64,000 nucleotides of DNA from Dryas octopetala. Its lineage: Eukaryota > Streptophyta > Magnoliopsida > Rosales > Rosaceae. The stretch is taken from the NCBI GenBank assembly GCA_963921425.1, contig OY992833.1, positions 5,801,228 to 5,865,227 on the forward strand. The letters run 5' to 3'. The notes under the pieces are model-generated. The model was not told the origin of the DNA, ran no database searches, and worked only from the letters and a program-made list of their open reading frames with translations. Position 1 is the stretch's first letter. Each line of letters starts with the position of its first letter. Below, in pieces: positions 58,001 through 64,000 of the stretch. Both the position numbers and the translations under genes were made by a program.

Positions 58001-59488
58001 TTTTGAAGATAAGAGAGAGGAGGTTGACTTTCTTTGGAGAGGAGCAGAATTTTGGGGTCTTTGTAGGCTTCTATGTCAAACCATTTTAGGGATAATCTCT
58101 TTATTTTGATTTATCTTGATTGGAGGACTTATGATTTGATTGTTCTGTTTTTTTTTTTTTTTTTTTCAGGTTTTTAGGTTGGACTCTTACTTAGATGGAC
58201 AACTTGTCCATCTTTTTCTATATCTTTGTATATCTTTTTTTTTTTTCTATAGGATTATTGTTTCTTATTAAATTATAATAATATTATTATTATTAAAGTT
58301 TATGATTGATACCATATGAATAAGTCTACTAGGTTGGCCCATAAGCTATACGTGCGAAATATTAAATTGCAACGCCACTTAGTTGAAAAAGAAATGAATA
58401 CGAAACATACTAGAAAGCTCTATAAGAAAACTGACTGAACAAAGCCTCTACTAAAGTTTTTAGTTCAATATACTTACAAAAGGGAACAAATAGTCATGCG
58501 GATAAACCTTCAAAGAAAGTGAATTTTCAAAATAAAAGGTGACCGGAGGGAATCCATCATCAACACTGCAATTAAACGAAAAAAGTGCAAACATCAAGAA
58601 AGCATCCTGTACTGCACAATTTGAAATAATACTGAATTAAATTTGTAGCATGTCAGATTACCATCTAATCAAGAGATAACATATCAAACAAGAAGTAAAG
58701 GACTCAACTGACAGAGATTCTATAATTCGAATCCATAAATAAACATAATGGATCAGCATTATTAAAAACAAAAAATACCAGTCACTTAGCAAATATATTA
58801 TAGATGAGAAGCATTTGAAACAGAGTTACCTATTGTCTGAAGATTACTATATAAATACCTGTTTCAAATGAACAGGTAGAAGATAATGAATAAATTGCTT
58901 TACATCTATACAAGAGAAACTTTACATCTATGTATTTTAATATTTACGGCTGAAGTTTTCTTTCTGTAGTCACATTGATTGCTCATCTTATCTGATATAA
59001 TGTATTACGCCAAACAAATCCTTCTCTAATGAATCAAGAATTCATGATGTGATAAATAATAAATTTTCAACATAATACAATGTTCTTATCTCACATTAGC
59101 TCCTAACAAAAAAATCAAAATGGCATGCATCATACCTTCCTGAGTAATGAAAGCATGTATACTCGCCATGAACAATTTGAACATTCAAATTTTGCTGCTG
59201 AGAGAGAATCTAAGAAGAAAAGATTATGTTAAGATTGATGAGAAGATTTATGTTAAAAAAATTTAAGTGCATAAATGGAAAAATTAATGACAATGTCCAA
59301 AAGAATGAAGTCTCATATCACATACCTTACTTACTAAGGGATCATAAACCACTTCTGGAAGATAGGCTAAGGTTGTACCACTGTCAATTATTGTCCCTTT
59401 GCTATCTCCCGCTTCAAATACATCTGTTGTAAGATTCAGAAAAGAACGGCCAACTTGAACTGCCTTCATGTTCACATTGTAGTGTGGC
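52058..59488 (-). CDS. GPI-anchored-type aspartic protease, aspartic proteinase 36/39-like (3' part)
   Basis: Six exons on the minus strand, in transcript order: 59488-59326, 59209-59136, 58565-58478, 56043-55968, 54114-54043, 52209-52058. Every junction has GT-AG and all phases agree, giving a continuous C-terminal half of a family A1 (pepsin-like) protease. Visible parts are HYNVNMKAVQVG, the second catalytic site GTIIDSGTTLAYLPEVVY, YTCFHYSG, VDDGFPPVTFYFENSLSLKV, FWCIGWQNSGLQSRDRKNLT, DLVLSNKLVLYDLENQVIGW, SSTIKVQDEQSG, and a hydrophobic C-terminus WAIIFLLLAMLLHSSVY typical of a GPI-anchor signal. The first catalytic DTG and the signal peptide must lie in exons beyond base 64000, because none are found between 59489 and the window end. 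Introns of 1.8, 1.9 and 2.4 kb and one over 4.5 kb are inflated by retrotransposons, yet no exon is damaged, so the gene is probably functional. Relatives act at the cell surface, for example in pollen. Confidence 0.93.
52525..52650 (-). repeat. SINE-like fragment
   Basis: Shares TACCCAGAAATCCC, GGGCC and GGCCTGACCA blocks in the same order with the element at 63145-63390, but is shorter and lacks the box B word. It lies in a protease intron. An imperfect inverted repeat TTGACAATGCATT/AATGCATTGTCAA follows at 52688-52722. Confidence 0.5.
53090..53620 (+). pseudogene. Ty3/Gypsy gag fragment in protease intron
   Basis: The plus strand translates, with stops and frameshifts, as EFDGRMQPDEFIDWLHTVEQ, then IFNYKEVSEDSKVNFAAPKL, AYLWLENLKKQRA, FHNFKQKELSVDKLF-like and LVEPEQQAIAQCLGGLK, the order of a retrotransposon gag capsid domain of Gypsy elements. 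Neither pol nor LTRs are present. It is antisense to the protease gene. Confidence 0.8.
54596..55918 (-). mobile_element. 5'-truncated LINE (zf-RVT end) in protease intron
   Basis: On the minus strand it encodes the end of an L1-type ORF2: RWEVVARSKDKGGLGVGNLI, RNKSLLGKWLWRYP, RFWEDSWLEERPL, the zinc-binding reverse transcriptase domain (KVPPKVQVFVWLVALGRANT; CKAGEESVDHVFLHC; LWSCLSLAAFWVLWMERNRR) and a 3' A-tail (T9 at 54596-54604 on the plus strand). One frameshift occurs near 55100. It lies in the same sense as the protease transcript. The reverse transcriptase catalytic domain is missing. Confidence 0.9.
56640..58280 (+). mobile_element. Degraded LINE in protease intron
   Basis: Near the 3' end the plus strand encodes KKATTLWRCAVLAIFWLVWI, ERNNIIFEDKREEVDFLWRG, a zf-RVT tail. 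It is followed by the 3' UTR phrase ACTTGTCCATCTTTTTCTAT, shared in form with the other LINEs here, and an A/T-rich end near 58280. A 159-codon frame at 56676-57155 (basic, Ser/Pro-rich, with GWSQQTQRIN) may derive from ORF1 of the same element. Internal parts are deleted. Confidence 0.7.
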
Positions 59489-59669
59489 CTAAAATTGTTA
59501 TAACAAATTGCAGCTTAATTTGAAAGAAGAAAAAAACTAATGCTAGGATAAATTTTCATCAATGCAATAGAACAATGAATAACATGATACATCTAAAATC
59601 ATAAGTGCAGACATCAAAAGAAAAAGTTTTTATCATCAAAATGAAAACAAGAAAAAAAAAATATATATA

Positions 59670-60300
59670 TATATTGGGGCCACCCGATAAGTGATCCAAT
59701 GATCTAAACCATCTAATTTTTAAATTCTAATTTAAGAATCACCAATGCAAAAAATCGGAAATCTTTTCAACATTTGATTATCACCATGATGATTTCAGTT
59801 TTTATCAGCAACATTGTATTTGTCTATTTATCTGGTCATAGTTAGACGACTGATTGTTTCTGATTTGGTTGACATTTTGTAAGGATGATCCTTAATTGAG
59901 GACCAAAAAAATAGACGACTCGGATCATTGAATTGCATTCAGAGTTGGACCCACATGCAATCGCATTTGTTTCTTATCAAAAGGCATTCCCTTAATATAT
60001 ATATATAAGTTTTTTTGAGGGATCCATCGTGGGGCTCACTTCACATTGTAGTTAGACATATTGGAAACGCTAACACATCTAATTGTGATCAAATAAAGAG
60101 ATGAACATAGTGTTTCCAATAAACACTGAAATTATCACCAATTACTCAAATGGTTAAATGGCTCCCGATTTGTCTAATTTTTTTTTTGCAATGATGATTA
60201 GTAAATAGAGATCTAAAGGATAGACAATTCAGATTATTGAACTACAAAGTGAAGTGTGTCTAGATCCTCAAGAAACACTATGTAAGGGATCCCTTACTAG
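59670..60300. repeat. Two decayed palindromic MITEs in protease intron
   Basis: Two adjacent units (about 59670-59985 and 60010-60300) share with the family at 47669 the order GATCnAAnnATCTAA, TGCAAAAAATC, a central inverted block, TTTGTAAGGATGATCnnTAA, GACAAT/GACGACTCGGATCATTGA and a GGATCCCTTA-like end. They are diverged relatives. (TA)n tracts separate and follow them (to about 60345). Confidence 0.6.
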
Positions 60301-60479
60301 AAGCTCATCATATATGTGTGTATATATATATATATATATACATATATATTTATTTATTTATAATATAAATATATATTGGTCTAGTGTACTTGGCGTTTAG
60401 GTGGTGCAAGATTGGGAATTGAGTTGTTTAGGCTTAACTTCTTGTGTTTTATGACCGATTTTTAATTCTACTGCTTTAC

Positions 60480-60808
60480 GACAGGTTAGATTCTGGGGAG
60501 GCAGTGGATTTCCTTTGGGAGAAGGTTAGATTCTGATGCCGTTCTTGGATTTGGTTTCCATCAATTATGATGATTGTCCACTCTTCTTTCTGCATGTGGA
60601 CAGGGAAGCAGCCGTTTCTTAGGCTTTTGTGTAATTTTTTAGGGTCAGGGCTGCCTAGCTGTTCTTGATAGTTGTCGACTTTGTTGGTTGTTTTACCGAT
60701 TGACTACATTTGTAATGGTTGAGTAAACTCTCAGTGGCTTCTGGTTCACTAATTATTATTTCTTCTCTTTTATGAAACAGTTTAGTTTCCTTTAAAAAAA
60801 AAAAAAAA
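60480..60808 (+). mobile_element. LINE 3' end remnant
   Basis: The phrase GTGGATTTCCTTTGGGAGAA, then GGTTAGATTCTG translates AVDFLWEKVRF, the end of the LINE zf-RVT domain seen at 62640. A 3' UTR follows, ending in A15 at 60794-60808. Only the last few hundred bases were inserted or kept. Confidence 0.65.
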
Positions 60809-61039
60809 CACACGAGTTGAACTATATTTTACTTTGATCGACAGAAGTGCCACTTTATCTTTGTATATCACGGATTTCATTGTTCATTTTTCTTTAAAGA
60901 GCGTATTTTCCTTTCTGGGAGGAGTTTACTCAGACCCACACTTCTATTTTAACTTGTAAAGTTTTTACGTCAAAACATCTGGTTTGGAACTGCCTGTTTC
61001 AGTGTTATTCTATTTTATGCTTCACAAGAAACATGGGAT
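60809..61039. other. Unassigned sequence between LINE tail and ycf2 fragment
   Basis: No match to a family I know. It could be ordinary intron sequence of the protease gene. Confidence 0.35.
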
Positions 61040-61289
61040 ATTTTATCATCAATCCAATCACCGTTCACATTTTTTCTTTTTCTTATCAATGAATAGATCT
61101 CTTTACTTGTATGACTTAGATGTCTCGTATTTCTCGAAAAAGAGATTCGATTGATGGGATTTGGTATGATACTTATGAAATCGATGATATTGATGAGATC
61201 GATATTCAAATATTTCTTCTTAGAACGTATTGATTTGACCCCATAAGCAGGAACACCACCCCATAGCATGTTGCCACCAGAAGCAGAAC
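61040..61289 (-). pseudogene. ycf2: Nuclear insertion of chloroplast ycf2 (NUPT)
   Basis: The minus strand reads [20 protein letters not shown], then [40 protein letters not shown] and [18 protein letters not shown], an uninterrupted match to the plastid protein Ycf2 with only a few substitutions as I remember the family. The match stops at both ends: at GATGATAAAAT (61040) on one side and near 61289 where LINE coding sequence begins. At 83 codons of a protein of over 2000 residues it cannot function. It sits in a protease intron. Confidence 0.92.
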
Positions 61290-62960
61290 CTCATATTTCT
61301 TTTAGAGAGTGGGTTGGGTTGGGTTGTGAGGTGGGGTCATGGCCTTTGAAATATCTTGGTCTTCCTTTGGGGGTTAATCCACGAGCACCTGCATTTTGGG
61401 ATCCAGTAGTGGAAACAGTGGTGAAAAGGTTGGCGGGCTGCAAAAGGGTTGTTTTATCTAGAGATGGTAGATTGACTTTAATACAATTTGTATTAAGTAG
61501 TTTACCAACTTATTATCTTTCTATATTCAGAATCCCAGTTAAGGTGGCTAAGAGATGGGAAAATCTAATGAGGGATTTCCTTTGGGGTAGTCCCGAAGAA
61601 GGGAGTAGAGATCATTTGATTAGGTGGGAAGTAGTTTCACAAGCAAGAGAAAATGGTGGTCTGAGTGTTGGAAATTTGGTTCAACGAAATAGAGCTCTTC
61701 TTGGGAAATGGCTGTGGCGTTTCCACCTTGAGGCTAATCCTTTATGGTACAAGGCGATTAAAAGCAGATATGGTTTTCAAGACAATGGCTGGGATGCAAA
61801 GTCCGGGGTATTGGCTGCTTCTTGGTGCCCTTTGAAGGATATTTCTCAACGTTTTGAAGTTTTTTTAGCTTGTTGCCAGTTGGTGGTGGATGGCGGGGAG
61901 AGAATCAGATTTTGGAAGGATTGTTGGTTATCATAAGTGCCTTTATGCTCTAAGTTTCCTTGTTTGTTTAGGCTGTCCGTTAATCCAGATTTTAGGGTGG
62001 CAATATGGTGGTTTTTTATTCTACGGGAGTCAATTGGAACTTTGGGTTTAGAAGAGATCTTCGTGAGGGAGTGTTGGATGAATCTGTTGCACTTCTAGCA
62101 GTTTTGGAGAATACTCATTTGGTTGATGGAAGTTTAGATAGAAGAAGATGGAAGTTTGAGTCTTCAGGGGTTTTCTCCTGTAAGTCTTTTTTTAAGCATT
62201 TGTGCGAGGAGGGGAGTCCTGTTGTTTTCGAGCCTACAAAGTTCATTTGGAAATCAAATGCCCAGCCCAAAGTTTGGGTTTTGGCTTGGATTATTGCTCA
62301 TGGGAAACTTAATACGTGCAATATGATTCAAAAGAGGAGACCTCATGCAAGCTAGTCTCCTCATTGGTGTGTTCTTTGTAGGAGGGAAGCTGAATCTGGG
62401 ATCCATTTGTTTTTGTTTTGTTCTTTTGCTTTGGGATTATGGAGGCGTTTGTTTGAAGCTGCTGATATTACTTAGGATAACCCACAGTCAATTTCTATGT
62501 TATTTTGTTAAAAAAAAAATATTGTTTTTGGGAGGAAAGGAAGGAAGGCAAAGGTGCTTTGGTCTTGTGGAGTGGTGTCAGTAGTCTGGGTAATATGGTG
62601 GGAGAGAAATAGAAGAATTTTTGAAGATTTTAAGGGGAACAATGTGGAGTCTTCTTGGGAGAAAGTTAGATTCTGGGCTTCTTTATGGGCGTCCACTTCA
62701 CCAGCTTTCAGAGAGTTATCAGTTCCGTTGATTTTATTGAATTGGAAATGTGCAGTTGGGTAGGGGGTTATGGGTTGTGAGGGAGTTGATGCTGTTAGAT
62801 TGTTTATGTGCTTAAGTCTTTCATGTGGGTTTAATTTTTTGAGGGTGGTTGGGTAATGTGGTGTTTGTTAATTTTGGTGGACATCTTGTCCACTTTTCTT
62901 TCTTTTTGTATTTCTGTTCTTTTTGATAAATCATGTTTCTTATCAAAAAAATAAAAAGAA
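61290..62960 (+). mobile_element. 5'-truncated LINE with long zf-RVT region
   Basis: Coding on the plus strand starts inside ORF2 (GCEVGSWPLKYLGLPLGVNP) and continues FWDPVVETVVKRLAGCKRVV, LTLIQFVLSSLPTYYLSIFR, MRDFLWGS, GLSVGNLVQRNRALLGKWLW, FWKDCWLS, then after a stop and frameshifts NWNFGFRRDLREG, RRWKFESSGVFSCKSFF, PKVWVLAWIIAHGKLNTCNM and VIWWERNRRIFEDF. The 3' UTR has ACATCTTGTCCACTTTTC and ends in an A-rich tail near 62945-62960, followed by (GT)n. The reverse transcriptase active site is absent. Its 5' end abuts the ycf2 fragment with no visible spacer. Confidence 0.88.
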
Positions 62961-63144
62961 AGGGTGTGTGTGTGTGTGTGTTCTGATGAACAAGATTTCC
63001 ATCTAAATATCAAAACACACTTCATTGGAATAGACTACCTCAGCATTCTACATGGCTATATCTGATATAGACCTTCCATTGTTACATATGTAACATAACC
63101 CCCTTTAACGAATAAATAATGTTATGCCTAATTTCTTATAATCA
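62961..63144. other. (GT)n and unassigned intron sequence
   Basis: A (GT)9 repeat (62963-62980) followed by AT-rich sequence without recognisable features. Confidence 0.4.
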
Positions 63145-63390
63145 CTTCTTTTGTTTTTTTGTTTTTTTTTTTTGTTTTTTGTTTTTTTTTTTTTATACCC
63201 AGAAATCCCCCAAACCCGCTTCGTGGACCCGGGATCGAAACTGGGGCCTCCTGCCAAAACAATCTTTAGGAGGCAGGAAACTCTAGCAAATAGCTAGGTA
63301 AGTACCTTGAGGGGATATGAACCCCAGACCACATGGGAGCAAACCATGGGCCTGACCATTATAACCACTTTCTCTCCCTATCATAGACTC
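63145..63390 (-). mobile_element. tRNA-derived SINE
   Basis: On the minus strand the head carries a box A-like TGGTCAGGCCCATGG and about 30 bp later a box B-like GGTTCATATCC, the internal Pol III promoter spacing of tRNA-derived SINEs. A body with GGGATTTCTGGGTATAAAAA precedes a long A-rich tail (T/G-rich run at 63147-63195 on the plus strand). A shorter relative lies at 52525-52650. The target duplication is not clear. Confidence 0.65.
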
Positions 63391-63579
63391 TAGCCCCATC
63401 CATACCTCCCAGCTATTCTCTGCTCACTGATAATATTAATGGACTTTCTGTTCGCTTCATAATAAAGCACCGCACTTAAGCCTATTTTGATATTTCTGGG
63501 TGCATCTTCACTAAACACATCATCAAATTATTTTTACCCACAACGTTAATCTACCTTTTTAAGCCTTCAATATGTATTG
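63391..63579. other. Unassigned intron sequence
   Basis: No protease exon, transposon terminus or RNA gene recognised here. Confidence 0.4.
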
Positions 63580-63835
63580 GTTCGAATGCTGTCTTTCAAA
63601 CAGAACATTCAAAAGCATGAACACCAGTTCCCCATCTGGGTTTTGCGGGAGTTGTTGCTGTTGCTAGAGTGCTATTTGTGTTTTATTTTATTATTATTGC
63701 GAATAAGGTTTTTTTGGGTGGTTTGCTGTGTTGTTAATATAGGTGGATATCTTGTCCACTATCCTTATCTTTTGTACTTTTGTTTGTTGTTTTAATAAAT
63801 CTTGTTTCTCATCCCAAAAAATCAAAATAAATGCA
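63580..63835 (+). mobile_element. LINE 3' UTR remnant
   Basis: The phrase GGTGGATATCTTGTCCACTA followed by TTTTGTACTTTTGTTTG and AATAAATCTTGTTTCTCATC parallels the 3' UTRs at 58190 and 62880, and ends in an A-rich tail (CAAAAAATCAAAATAAA). The coding part is lost. Confidence 0.6.
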
Positions 63836-64000
63836 AGAACAGTTATATCTAACAGGCTTAAGTTTAGCAATGCCCCGAAATTATAGCATGTGTTACATAT
63901 TGCTCCCTACTTTTAAAATGTCTCAATTTTCCCCATAGATATCATTTTGTGTTTCAAGATGCCCTTTACCCTTAAAAAACAAAATAGCCATGTAGGCACC
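63836..64000. other. Window end, unassigned
   Basis: Presumed intron of the aspartic protease gene. No exon seen. Confidence 0.35.

Noticed and set aside
61268..61300. Start codon of the LINE frame at 61268
   Set aside because: Its first residues come from the antisense of ycf2; the real LINE homology begins after the junction.

Overview
This is plant nuclear DNA from a eudicot, probably a woody species with a mid-sized, repeat-rich genome. I cannot fix the family from sequence alone. The evidence is an AT-rich, non-operonic layout; intron-containing genes with GT-AG junctions; intronless legume-lectin receptor kinases; and plant-type MULE, hAT, Helitron, Copia, Gypsy, LINE and SINE remnants. 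A 250-bp fragment of the chloroplast gene ycf2 also lies in the nuclear sequence.

Region 1 (1-6.3 kb) has no host gene. It is a run of inverted-repeat elements (659-1064, 1099-1510, 2836-3268, 3371-4355, 4398-4943) plus a LINE RNase H remnant. Region 2 (6.3-39.6 kb) is an L-type lectin receptor kinase (LecRK clade IX-like) array. Intact gene A is at 11328-13421, intact gene C at 34593-36731, and between them pseudogene B at 26068-26515 is cut off in the lectin domain and fused to solo-LTR sequence. A and C share flanking sequence, including fossil transposons, so they arose by duplication of a long unit. Later events separate the copies: a hAT upstream of A, a 5243-bp Helitron-like insertion upstream of C whose empty site survives upstream of A, a deletion with filler DNA downstream of C, and a MuDR/MULE block between A and B.

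Region 3 (39.6-48 kb) holds a broken cytochrome P450 (CYP81-like), a truncated Copia retrotransposon on the minus strand interrupted by a hAT with perfect 8-bp target duplication, and MITEs. Region 4 (48.7-49.3 kb) is a two-exon TPD1-like secreted cysteine-rich protein gene with a roughly 100-bp CT microsatellite in its intron. Region 5 (52-64 kb) is the 3' part of a minus-strand pepsin-like aspartic protease (aspartic proteinase 36/39-like). Six exons splice in frame although the introns hold a Gypsy gag fragment, several LINE 3' ends, a SINE and the ycf2 insertion; its 5' exons lie beyond base 64000.

The host genes are cell-surface or secreted proteins: receptor kinases, a peptide-ligand-like protein and a GPI-anchored protease. 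They do not form one pathway. The strongest signals are the dated nesting of transposons around the LecRK array, a MULE family with terminal CAAGGA and dense GAAATTTCG motifs, and the Helitron with its internal empty-site control. I did not find a convincing new enzymatic or defence system.
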